From: Arthrobacter sp. SLBN-122
Lineage (GTDB): Bacteria; Actinomycetota; Actinomycetes; Actinomycetales; Micrococcaceae
NCBI RefSeq assembly: GCF_006715165.1
Contig: NZ_VFMS01000001.1
Location: forward strand, 868,001 to 932,000
Direction: 5' to 3'
DNA: 64,000 nucleotides
Every line of letters begins with the position of its first letter. The first letter of the stretch is position 1. This document shows, piece after piece, positions 32,574 through 40,294 of the stretch. The notes under the pieces are model-generated. The model was not told the origin of the DNA. It saw only the letters and a list, made by a program, of their open reading frames with translations, and made no database searches. The position numbers and the translations under genes are program-made.

Positions 32574-32604
32574 ATCGATATAGCTGCCAATACTTCATAT
32601 CGAC
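32574..32604. promoter_or_regulatory. Candidate ArsR operator between arsR and acr3
   Basis: TCGATAT (32575-32581) and ATATCGA (32597-32603) form an inverted repeat with a 15-bp spacer in the only AT-rich stretch of the divergent region. It is well placed to repress both arsR and acr3. Assignment is by position and symmetry. Confidence 0.5.
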
Positions 32605-32655
32605 GAACATCAATGTTTGATCCAGGTCGCACAACAACAGCAGCACAGGAGCCCC

Positions 32656-33753
32656 GTGAGCACCCAGACTGACCCATCCGCCCGCCCTGATGGTGAGGCC
32701 GCCGTCGTCGGCAAGCTCTCCACTCTGGACCGCTTCCTGCCGGTCTGGATCATCGCTGCCATGGCGCTGGGACTGCTGCTGGGCAACGTAATCCCGGGGC
32801 TGGACACCACGCTCGAAGCCGTCAAGATCGGCGAAGTGTCCCTGCCGATCGCCATCGGCCTGCTGGTGATGATGTACCCGGTGCTCGCGAAGGTCCGCTA
32901 CGACCAGACGCACCGGGTGATCGGCGACCGCAGCCTCATGATCACGTCGCTGGTACTGAACTGGGTCATGGCTCCGGCGTTCATGTTCGCACTGGCCTGG
33001 ATCTTCATTCCCGACCTCCCCGAGTACCGCACCGGCCTGATCATCGTGGGGCTGGCCCGCTGCATCGCCATGGTGATGATCTGGAATGATCTCGCCTGCG
33101 GCGACCGGGAAGCCGCGGCCGTACTGGTGGCCATCAACTCCGTCTTCCAGGTCCTAGCCTTCGGCGCCCTGGGCTGGCTCTACCTCCAGCTTCTGCCGTC
33201 CTGGCTCGGCCTGCCCACCACCAGCGCGGACTTCTCCTTCTGGTCCATCACCGCCTCCGTGCTGGTGTTCCTGGGAATCCCGCTGCTGGCCGGCTTCCTG
33301 ACCCGCACCGTCGGGGAAAAGACCAAGGGCCGTGAATGGTACGAAGGCTCTTTCCTGCCGAAGCTCGGCCCCTGGGCGCTCTACGGACTGCTCTTCACCA
33401 TCACCCTGCTCTTCGCGCTGCAGGGCGGCACCATCACGTCCCGGCCAGTGGACGTGGCCCGGATCGCGCTGCCGCTGCTGGTCTACTTCGTAGTGGTTTT
33501 CGGGGCCGGCATGGTGATCGGCAAATGGCTGGGCCTTGGCTACGCGAAAACCACCACACTGGCCTTCACGGCCGCCGGCAACAACTTCGAACTCGCCATC
33601 GCTGTGGCGATTGGCACCTTCGGCGTCACCTCCGGGCAAGCCCTGGCCGGCGTCGTCGGACCCTTGATCGAAGTCCCCGCCCTCGTTGCCCTGGTGTACG
33701 CGGCACTGTGGGCCCGCGCACGCTTTTTCACCACCACCCACGCCAACGGATGA
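32656..33753 (+). CDS. acr3: Arsenite efflux transporter Acr3
   Basis: 365-residue membrane protein with about ten helices that exports arsenite. The Acr3 signature cysteine lies in GLARCIAMVMIWNDLACGD, followed by AAVLVAINSVFQ, and the C-terminal GNNFELAIAVAIGTFGV motif is characteristic. Start is GTG at 32656 with AGGAG 4-8 bp upstream. It is unlike ArsB, so the cluster pairs Acr3 with ArsA. Confidence 0.95.
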   Translation: MSTQTDPSARPDGEAAVVGKLSTLDRFLPVWIIAAMALGLLLGNVIPGLDTTLEAVKIGEVSLPIAIGLLVMMYPVLAKVRYDQTHRVIGDRSLMITSLVLNWVMAPAFMFALAWIFIPDLPEYRTGLIIVGLARCIAMVMIWNDLACGDREAAAVLVAINSVFQVLAFGALGWLYLQLLPSWLGLPTTSADFSFWSITASVLVFLGIPLLAGFLTRTVGEKTKGREWYEGSFLPKLGPWALYGLLFTITLLFALQGGTITSRPVDVARIALPLLVYFVVVFGAGMVIGKWLGLGYAKTTTLAFTAAGNNFELAIAVAIGTFGVTSGQALAGVVGPLIEVPALVALVYAALWARARFFTTTHANG

Positions 33754-33766
33754 AACAGAGGACATC

Positions 33767-35152
33767 ATGGCTGTAACCAACACCCTCCCCGTAGCTGTCA
33801 TCGGCGCCGGCCCCATCGGCCTCGCCGCGGCGGCGCACCTGCTGGAACGCGGCCTGGAACCGCTGATCTTTGAAGCCGGCCCGCGACCGTCCGCGGCGGT
33901 CGAGCAGTGGCGGCACATCCGGCTGTTCTCCCCGTGGCAGTACAACACCGACGCCGCCGCCGTCCGCCTCCTGGCCGGAACGGGCTGGACAGCACCCGGG
34001 CCTGCAGAGCTGCCCACCGGCGGGGACCTCATCGACCAGTACCTCACCCCGCTCGCCGCCCTGCCCGCCATCGCGTCCCGGCTCCAGACGGGCGCCCGCG
34101 TGGTTGCGGTGACCCGCCAGGGCATGGACAAGACGCACAGCCGCAACCGGAACAGCACGCCCTTCCTGGTCCGCGTTGAACACGCCGACGGCGACGTCCG
34201 CGACTACCAGGCGGCCGCGGTCATTGACGCCTCCGGCACATGGTCCACCCCCAATCCGCTCGGAACCTCCGGACTGCCGGCCGTTGGTGAAGCTGCCACC
34301 GCGGCCCACATCTCTTCCCCGCTCCCGGACGTGCTGGGCCGGGAGCGGGCAGCGTTTGCCGGGCACACCGCCGTCGTGGTTGGCGCGGGACACTCGGCCG
34401 CCAACACCTTGCTCAACCTCGCCGACCTGGCAGCCGGGGACTCCGGAACAAAGATCGTGTGGGCCATCCGCGGCGCGTCGCCGGCAAAGGTCTATGGCGG
34501 CGGCGACGCTGACGGGCTCGCCGCACGGGGCCAGCTGGGGAGCCGGCTCCGCACCCTCGTCGAGTCCGGCGCCGTGGAACTTCACACCGGTTTCGGAATC
34601 GCCTCCGTCGCGGCAAACGGCGGTGCCGTCACGCTGACCGCCACGGACGGCCGGACCCTCCGCGCCGACGTCGTGGTTCCGGCCACCGGCTTCCGTCCCG
34701 ACCTGACGATCCTCCAGGAGCTCCGGCTGGAAGTGGACCCCGGCGTGGAGGCCCCGCGCGAACTCGGGCCCCTGATCGACCCGGAATTCCACTCCTGCGG
34801 CACGGTGGAACCGCACGGCGCGACGATGCTGTCCCACCCTGAGCAGGACTTCTACATCGTGGGGATGAAGTCCTACGGCCGGGCGCCCACCTTCCTGCTG
34901 GCCACCGGCTACGAACAGGTCCGCTCCGTCGCGGCCGCCCTGGCCGGGGACCGCGAGGCAGCGGACACGGTGCAGCTCGAGCTGCCGGAGACCGGCGTCT
35001 GCTCCTCTGACATCGGCACCAGCTGCGACGTCCCCGCGGCAGCAGCTGCAGCCTTCGTGGCAGAGACCTCCGGTGGCTGCTGCGGCACCCCCGAGCCGGT
35101 GCTCATCGGCTTCCCCACGGGCCTGGCCCACGGCCGCTCCGGTGACGCATGA
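33767..35152 (+). CDS. FAD-dependent oxidoreductase of the ArsO type
   Basis: 461-residue flavoprotein. The N-terminal FAD motif is VAVIGAGPIGLAAAAHLLERG, the NADP motif is AVVVGAGHSAANTLL, and VPATGFRPD is the conserved ATG motif of flavin monooxygenases. The C-terminus carries a Cys-rich tail: VCSSDIGTSC and then SGGCCGTP. This matches ArsO-like oxidoreductases found in arsenic operons, whose role (thiolated or organic arsenic metabolism) is not settled. It starts 13 bp after acr3 and overlaps arsC by four bases (ATGA), so it is coupled to both. Confidence 0.82.
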   Translation: MAVTNTLPVAVIGAGPIGLAAAAHLLERGLEPLIFEAGPRPSAAVEQWRHIRLFSPWQYNTDAAAVRLLAGTGWTAPGPAELPTGGDLIDQYLTPLAALPAIASRLQTGARVVAVTRQGMDKTHSRNRNSTPFLVRVEHADGDVRDYQAAAVIDASGTWSTPNPLGTSGLPAVGEAATAAHISSPLPDVLGRERAAFAGHTAVVVGAGHSAANTLLNLADLAAGDSGTKIVWAIRGASPAKVYGGGDADGLAARGQLGSRLRTLVESGAVELHTGFGIASVAANGGAVTLTATDGRTLRADVVVPATGFRPDLTILQELRLEVDPGVEAPRELGPLIDPEFHSCGTVEPHGATMLSHPEQDFYIVGMKSYGRAPTFLLATGYEQVRSVAAALAGDREAADTVQLELPETGVCSSDIGTSCDVPAAAAAAFVAETSGGCCGTPEPVLIGFPTGLAHGRSGDA

Positions 35153-35571
35153 GCACGGCGCTGAAGACCCCCAGCGTCCTGTTCGTCTGCAGCAAGAACG
35201 GCGGCAAATCCCAACTCGCCGCCGGACTCATGAACCAGCTGGCCAACGGCACGGTTACCGTGCACTCGGCAGGCACCAGCCCGGGCAAGTCGCTGAACGC
35301 CCAATCGGTGGAGTCCCTGGCTGAACTCGGCATCGACATCACCGGCGAACACCCCAAACCCATTGCCCATGACGTGCTGAACAGCGTGGACGCAGTCATC
35401 GTCCTGGGCACGGAGGCGAAAGTCCAGGCACCCGAAGGCACCCGGTTTGAGGTCTGGGATACGGATGAGCCCTCCAAGCGCGGCATCGAGGGCATGGAGC
35501 GCATGCGGCTGGTGCGGGACGACATCAGGGCCCGCGTCCAGAAGCTGTATGCGGAGCTCACCGGGAGCTGA
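35149..35571 (+). CDS. arsC: Arsenate reductase of the low-molecular-weight phosphatase type (mycothiol-linked)
   Basis: 140-residue protein with the phosphatase-like anion loop FVCSKNGGKSQLAAGLMN. The usual P-loop arginine is replaced by lysine (C-S-K-N-G-G-K-S), as in the actinobacterial mycothiol-dependent ArsC enzymes of Corynebacterium. The general acid region is WDTDEPSKRG. It has no second or third redox cysteine as in Staphylococcus ArsC, which supports mycothiol/mycoredoxin as reductant. The ATG overlaps the flavoprotein stop. Confidence 0.9.
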   Translation: MSTALKTPSVLFVCSKNGGKSQLAAGLMNQLANGTVTVHSAGTSPGKSLNAQSVESLAELGIDITGEHPKPIAHDVLNSVDAVIVLGTEAKVQAPEGTRFEVWDTDEPSKRGIEGMERMRLVRDDIRARVQKLYAELTGS

Positions 35572-35574
35572 GAG

Positions 35575-35915
35575 ATGCCGGCCCGTGCGCCGTCCCGGGC
35601 CCTCGCGGCGGAGGGTGCACCGCGAGGCGGCCTGGCCGCGCTCTGCATCACGCAGACCACCGCCTGGGGCATCCTCTACTACGCGCTGATCGCCGCGGTG
35701 GGCCCCATCAGCCAGGACACGGGCTGGGACCCCGCCCTGGTAACGGGAGCCTTCTCCGCCGGCCTGCTGGTCTCCACCGCCGCCGGCATCGCCCCGGTGA
35801 CGGCAACGGCGGTGGCAGCCTGGTTTGGCACCTACACGGCCATGGCGTGGGCATGGTTGCCGCGGCGGTGACGGCCGCGGCGGCAGCAGCGGTGGACTGG
35901 CCTCGTACCGGCTGA
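35575..35915 (+). pseudogene. MFS transporter with a large internal deletion
   Basis: The first 62 residues read like an MFS N-terminus: GGLAALCITQTTAWGILYYALIAAVGPISQDTGWDPALVTGAFSAGLLVSTAAGI. Then the sequence jumps to a C-terminal-like helix (PVTATAVAAWFGTYTAM) and stops at 35871; continuing in another frame (GVGMVAAAVTAAAAAAVDW) gives a final helix. About ten helices are gone. It begins 3 bp after arsC. Confidence 0.6.
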
Positions 35916-36004
35916 AAGTTTCCCGCGTCAGCTCTTGCTCCTGTTCGTTGCCGGGCCAATAGGATGGGGCGCATAGTTAATGGCCGCACACGAAGGGGCG
36001 CCCC

Positions 36005-36781
36005 ATGATCGAGATCCTCACCCCCTCCGAAGTGGACCGCGCCCGGGAGACCGGAGCCCTGGTGGCTGACATCCTGCAGGCCATGAAGACCCGGGCCACC
36101 GTGGGCACCAACCTCCTGGACATCGACCAGTGGACCAAGGAGATGATCACCGAGGCCGGGGCTGAATCCTGCTACGTGGACTATGCGCCCTCCTTCGGCC
36201 GCGGCCCCTTCGGGCACTACATCTGCACGGGCGTCAACGATGCCGTGCTGCACGGGCTGCCCCACAACTACACCTTGGCCGACGGCGACCTGCTGACCCT
36301 GGACCTCGCCGTCGTCAAGAACGGCATTGCCGCGGACGCCGCCATCAGCTTCATCGTGGGCGAGTCACAGCCAGCCGAGAGCGTGGCGATGATCGAGGCG
36401 ACTGAGCGTGCCCTGGCCGCCGGGATCGCCGCCGCGGGGCCGAACGCCAAGATCGGGGACGTCTCGTACGCCATCGGCCGCGTCCTCATCGACGCCGGGT
36501 ACCCGGTCAACACGCAGTTCGGCGGCCACGGCATCGGCTCCACCATGCACCAGGACCCGCACGTGCCCAACACCGGCCGGCCCGGCCGCGGCTTCAAGCT
36601 GCGGCCCGGGCTGCTGCTGGCACTCGAGCCATGGATCATGGCGGACACGGATGAGCTGGTAACGGACGACGACGGGTGGACGCTTAGGAGCCTCACTGGC
36701 TGCAGGACGGCCCACACGGAGCACACCATCGCCATCACGGCCGACGGCGCCGAGATCCTGACGCTGCCGACGCAAAAGTAG
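36005..36781 (+). CDS. map: Type I methionine aminopeptidase
   Basis: 258-residue cytosolic metalloprotease removing the initiator methionine. Metal ligands are seen in LTLDLAVVKNGIAADAAISF (where the first Asp of the usual DVG is present and the loop is altered), FGGHGIGSTMHQDPHVPN, LLALEPW and the C-terminal TAHTEHTIAIT. The N-terminal FGRGPFGHYICTGVNDAVLHGLP is typical. It carries a good AAGGGG ribosome site. Actinobacteria often have two or three paralogues, so this copy may not be the essential one. Confidence 0.92.
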   Translation: MIEILTPSEVDRARETGALVADILQAMKTRATVGTNLLDIDQWTKEMITEAGAESCYVDYAPSFGRGPFGHYICTGVNDAVLHGLPHNYTLADGDLLTLDLAVVKNGIAADAAISFIVGESQPAESVAMIEATERALAAGIAAAGPNAKIGDVSYAIGRVLIDAGYPVNTQFGGHGIGSTMHQDPHVPNTGRPGRGFKLRPGLLLALEPWIMADTDELVTDDDGWTLRSLTGCRTAHTEHTIAITADGAEILTLPTQK

Positions 36782-36792
36782 CGTTGGCCAGG

Positions 36793-37083
36793 TCAGCGGC
36801 GCATAGTTCGTGGTGTTCTGAAGATTTGGTTGGCGGTCATGCGATAGCTGAGCTCCCCACCGAGCTGTTGTGGTGTAACCCATACTTCGTGGGCTTGAGA
36901 GGCCTCGAACATTTGCCGGGAGTTCGTGCTGTCGGCGGCGATCCAGAGCGCCGAGGAGTCCGGCATGGCGTCTTCGACGAAGCCGGTCCTGACCACTTGG
37001 CCGTTGTGGCGGATTTCTACCAGGGCGTCGATCAGCATGAACCATTCAGCGTGTTTGCGGGCGATTGCCGGGTTTGGTGTCAC
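36793..37083 (-). CDS. Hypothetical protein
   Basis: 96-residue protein with an alpha/beta-looking core: LIDALVEIRHNGQVVRTGFVEDAMPDSSALWIAADSTNSRQMFE and HEVWVTPQQLGGELSYRM. The basic tail is IFRTPRTMRR. It is convergent with map with an 11-bp gap. An alternative start is the ATG of MLIDALVEI. Codon use looks genuine, but no function is recognised. Confidence 0.55.
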   Translation of the reverse strand: MTPNPAIARKHAEWFMLIDALVEIRHNGQVVRTGFVEDAMPDSSALWIAADSTNSRQMFEASQAHEVWVTPQQLGGELSYRMTANQIFRTPRTMRR

Positions 37084-37110
37084 GGTTTTCCAGACGTTTA
37101 AGGCAGCAGT

Positions 37111-37141
37111 GGCGGCGGTCCGGATGGGCCGGGCCGCCGCC
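37111..37141 (-). terminator. GC-rich hairpin downstream of the RraA-like gene
   Basis: GGCGGCGGTCCGG (37111-37123) and CCGGGCCGCCGCC (37129-37141) pair over 13 bp with one G-U pair and a 5-nt loop. It lies 24 bp beyond the stop codon of the minus-strand gene at 37166. There is no strong U-tract. Confidence 0.45.
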
Positions 37142-37165
37142 GATGCTTGAGTCGGACGGGTTCGT

Positions 37166-37807
37166 CTAGGGGGCGACGTGTTCGGTGATGCGGGAGCGGA
37201 TCTGTCGTTCGAGGTTCTCTTGGCCTGGCAGGGCCTGGAGGGTTTCGCTGAGTTCTGATTGTGGGATGACGACGATGCCGTCCTGGTCCCCGATGACGAC
37301 GTCTCCGGGGTTGCAGACGACGTTTCCGCAGGCGATCGGCTTGCCGACGTAGCCGGGCCCGTTCTTGGAGGGGCCTGCGGGGACGACAGCGCGGGCGAAC
37401 ACTGCGATGCCCATGGCGTTCATTTCTTCGACGTCCCGGACGGCGCCGTCGATGATGACTCCGCCGACGCCTTTGTGCAGGCAGATCTCGGCGAGAATTC
37501 CGCCGAAAACGGACCGGTTGGTCACGCCGTTACCGGCGATCACCAGCACGTCGCCCGGTTTGGCTTCGTCCAGGCCCCGGTGGATGGCGAGGTTGTCACC
37601 TTCCCAGATGTGGATGGGCAGCACTGTGCCGGCAAGGCGGGTGCCGGGGGTGAGGCAGCGGATGTCGGCGGACATCATGTCCATGCGTTTGCGCACGTCC
37701 CCGATCAGTGCTGGCGGGTAGGCGGCGAGGGACTGCACGATGTCCCGGGAGGGGCGGGGCCATTCGGGGTAGACGGCGATGTTGTCTGCCGGTGCGTTGA
37801 TATACAC
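37166..37807 (-). CDS. RraA-family protein (HMG aldolase / oxaloacetate decarboxylase type)
   Basis: 213-residue protein of the RraA fold. The substrate-binding loop is LVIAGNGVTNRSVFGGILAEICLHKGVGGVIIDGAVRDVEEM, with the metal-associated GAVRD motif, and the C-terminal NPGDVVIGDQDGIVVIP is typical. Members cleave 4-hydroxy-4-methyl-2-oxoglutarate or decarboxylate oxaloacetate; some regulate RNase E in proteobacteria. Here it is followed upstream by a hydroxyacid dehydrogenase and an MFS transporter on the same strand, so a catabolic role is most likely. Confidence 0.88.
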   Translation of the reverse strand: MYINAPADNIAVYPEWPRPSRDIVQSLAAYPPALIGDVRKRMDMMSADIRCLTPGTRLAGTVLPIHIWEGDNLAIHRGLDEAKPGDVLVIAGNGVTNRSVFGGILAEICLHKGVGGVIIDGAVRDVEEMNAMGIAVFARAVVPAGPSKNGPGYVGKPIACGNVVCNPGDVVIGDQDGIVVIPQSELSETLQALPGQENLERQIRSRITEHVAP

Positions 37808-37824
37808 GTGGTTCCTTGATCGGG

Positions 37825-38814
37825 TTAGACGGCGAGCTTTTGCAGGTCGCCGGCGTTGACTGGAAAGGTTGGTGTGTTGCCGGCCAGCACCGCCTTGACC
37901 TCGGCCCAGGATTTGGTTCCGGCTTCGAGGAACGCTTCCTGGGTTTGGCCGGCTATGTGCGGGGTAACGATGAGGTTTGGCACTTCTCCCAGGGAAACGC
38001 GGGTGTGGGCCAGCGGATCCTTCATGTCTTTGCTTTCGGCTTCGAGGACATCCAGCGCTGCGCCGGCAATCTGTCCCTCTGCGAGGGCATCCACGAGGGC
38101 GTCCTCATCGATCAGCCCGCCACGTGATGTATTGATGAGGACCGCTGTTTTCTTCATCAAGCCCAGCTCGCGCGCACTGATCATATGCTGGGTGCTCGGC
38201 AGCAGCGGCGCGTGCAGGGTGATGATGTCCGCACCGTCGTAAAGGGTGTCCAGTTCAACCAGGTCTGCTCCTGCGGCTGCGGCGTCTGCGGTGGTTGCGA
38301 CCGGGTCTGAGGCAAGGATCTGCATGCCGAAGCCTTTGGCGATCGCGGCGACGCGCTTGCCGATGGCACCGAATCCGATGATGCCTATGGTGCGACCTGA
38401 GAGTTCGAACCCGATCAGGTCGGCTTTGCTTTCGGACCAGTTTCCGGCCCGGACGCGGTCCGCGGCGGCGCAGACCTTCCTGGCTTCAGTGAGCAGGAGC
38501 GCGAAAACGTGCTCGGCGACGGCGTTGCTGTTGGCCCCTGGTGTGGTGGTCACCCAGATGCCGTGTTCGCTTGCCGCGTCGATATCCACGTTGTTGGTGC
38601 CGACACCGTGGCGCGCGATGATCTTGAGCCGTGGCGAGGCTTCGATAATCTCGCGGTTGAAGTTTTCGGCCCGGAGGATGACGCCGTCGATGCTGTCGCT
38701 GACGCTAAGGTAGTCGACTTTGCCGGGTCCGAAACCGAGGTGGACTGTGGCCGTGGCCTGGATGTCGGTGAGGACGTCCGGGTGGATGGGGTCCGAGATG
38801 TAGATGTTCGTCAA
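37825..38814 (-). CDS. D-2-hydroxyacid dehydrogenase (NAD-dependent)
   Basis: 329-residue enzyme oxidising or reducing a 2-hydroxyacid such as a phosphoglycerate or hydroxypyruvate analogue. It shows RHGVGTNNVDIDAASEHGIWV, the cofactor motif GRTIGIIGFGAIGKRVA, the catalytic Arg in NTSRGGLIDEDAL, the Glu in DVLEAESKD and the His in VTPHIAGQT. It has no C-terminal regulatory domain, so it is not SerA-like. It lies 17 bp upstream of the RraA-like gene and 9 bp after the MFS gene, a tight operon. Confidence 0.9.
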   Translation of the reverse strand: MTNIYISDPIHPDVLTDIQATATVHLGFGPGKVDYLSVSDSIDGVILRAENFNREIIEASPRLKIIARHGVGTNNVDIDAASEHGIWVTTTPGANSNAVAEHVFALLLTEARKVCAAADRVRAGNWSESKADLIGFELSGRTIGIIGFGAIGKRVAAIAKGFGMQILASDPVATTADAAAAGADLVELDTLYDGADIITLHAPLLPSTQHMISARELGLMKKTAVLINTSRGGLIDEDALVDALAEGQIAGAALDVLEAESKDMKDPLAHTRVSLGEVPNLIVTPHIAGQTQEAFLEAGTKSWAEVKAVLAGNTPTFPVNAGDLQKLAV

Positions 38815-38823
38815 GGGGATTGC

Positions 38824-40137
38824 CTATCGGTAGAGGTGTTCGGACGCGGCGCCGTTTTTCTTGACCGTGAGTCCTACGACGAGGAGTCCGAGCAGGCCGG
38901 CGGCGACCAGGACGAAGGCGGGGACGAACGTGTTGCCGGTTTGGTCGATCAGCCAAGTGGCGAAGTAGGGGCCTGCTCCCCCGCCGATGACAGCGCCGAC
39001 GCTGTGGCCGAAGGCGACGCCGGTGTGGCGGATGCGGGTGGGGTAGAACTCGAGCATGGAACCGTAGGTTCCGGCCTGGCAAAGGGCGTAAGGGATGATG
39101 CCGAGGCCCAGGCCGAGCAGTGCCAGCGCAAAGGATTGCTGGTTCATCAGCGCAAAGGACGGGATTGAGATGACGGCGTAGGCGATGTAGGACCACAGGA
39201 GAACCTTGCGGCCGCCGATGCGGTCGCCCAGTTGACCGGCGAAGGGGATCAAGACGGCGGCGAAAATCACTGCAAGCAGGACGATGGTTGATGCTTCGCT
39301 CTTCTTGAAGCCAAGGACTTCGCTGAAGTAGACGGCAACGAAGACCGTGCCGATGTAAGTGCCGAGGTTCTGGACCAGGGAGATAGTCGTGACTTTGGCC
39401 AAGGCCTTCGGGTACTTGGTCAGGACCTCACGGAACGGCTTGTCGGCCGTCGTGTCTTTGTCCTTGATGGCGGTGAACTCCGGGCTGTCCTCGACCTTGA
39501 GGCGGAGGATGAGGCACAGGATGCCCAGCGGCAGGGCAAGCAGGAACGGGATGCGCCAACCCCATTCAGTCATCGCTGCCGCCGGCATCGTGAGGGCGGC
39601 AAGGGCAGCAAGGCCCGCTGCAAGACCTTTACCAAGCTGGGCGATGCTGGGAATCATCGAGACGTACAAAGAACGCTTGCTGGGTTCGGCCCACTCGCGG
39701 ATATACGCTGCGGCACCGCCGATTTCACCGCCCGTGGAGAAGCCCTGCAGCATCCGCAGGATCACCAGCAGGATGGGGGCCAAAGCGCCGATCTGCGCGA
39801 AGCCCGGCAGGAGCCCGGTCAGCGTTGCTGCGGCCCCCATGCAGGTGATGCTGGCAATCAGGCTGAAACGGCGTCCCTTTTTGTCACCGAGACGGCCGAA
39901 GAAGACTGCGCCCAGTGGGCGAACGATGAAGGCCGACCCGAACACCAGCAACGTGTCCAGCAGCGACATCAGCGGATCCTTGCTGGGGAAGAACACCGTC
40001 GCCAGTGTCGCAGCGACGTAGCCGTAGACACTGAAGTCGTAGTACTCGATGAAGGTTCCGAAGGCGGCAACGCCTGTTGCCTTTTTGGCTTTCTTCCGCC
40101 GCGCCAGGTCAGGGGCGGCCAATGTGGGGGTAGTCAT
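38824..40137 (-). CDS. MFS transporter of the metabolite:H+ symporter type
   Basis: 437-residue membrane protein with 12 helices. The family signatures GTFIEYYDFSVYGYVAATLATVFFP at the N-terminus, GRLGDKKGRR and RMLQGFSTGGEIGGAAAYIREWA identify the ShiA/ProP/KgtP branch of organic acid or zwitterion importers. The C-terminus has an RIRHTGVAFGHSVG motif. It is the first gene of the operon with the hydroxyacid dehydrogenase and RraA-like genes and is divergent from the double IclR regulator, so the substrate is probably a hydroxylated organic acid. Confidence 0.9.
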   Translation of the reverse strand: MTTPTLAAPDLARRKKAKKATGVAAFGTFIEYYDFSVYGYVAATLATVFFPSKDPLMSLLDTLLVFGSAFIVRPLGAVFFGRLGDKKGRRFSLIASITCMGAAATLTGLLPGFAQIGALAPILLVILRMLQGFSTGGEIGGAAAYIREWAEPSKRSLYVSMIPSIAQLGKGLAAGLAALAALTMPAAAMTEWGWRIPFLLALPLGILCLILRLKVEDSPEFTAIKDKDTTADKPFREVLTKYPKALAKVTTISLVQNLGTYIGTVFVAVYFSEVLGFKKSEASTIVLLAVIFAAVLIPFAGQLGDRIGGRKVLLWSYIAYAVISIPSFALMNQQSFALALLGLGLGIIPYALCQAGTYGSMLEFYPTRIRHTGVAFGHSVGAVIGGGAGPYFATWLIDQTGNTFVPAFVLVAAGLLGLLVVGLTVKKNGAASEHLYR

Positions 40138-40167
40138 TCGAAGACCTCTCTGTCTACGAGGTTAGAA

Positions 40168-40188
40168 AAATGGGACGCTGTCTCATTT
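40168..40188. promoter_or_regulatory. IclR-type operator candidate
   Basis: AAATGGGAC and GTCTCATTT pair around GCT with one mismatch. It lies about 30 bp upstream of the MFS start and about 110 bp before the regulator start. IclR proteins typically bind short palindromes of this kind, so it may control the catabolic operon. Confidence 0.5.
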
Positions 40189-40294
40189 CCGGGGATGTTT
40201 AAAGAATGCATGTGCTCCAAGCCACTGTCAAGTGGGTTCTTCCACGGCGGCGCATTCTGCGTCCGGGGCTGCTGGGGCGTGAAATACTGCGGGT

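Noticed and set aside
33728..35131. 467-codon minus-strand frame opposite the ArsO-like flavoprotein
   Set aside because: It is antisense to a flavoprotein with both nucleotide motifs and has low-complexity composition.
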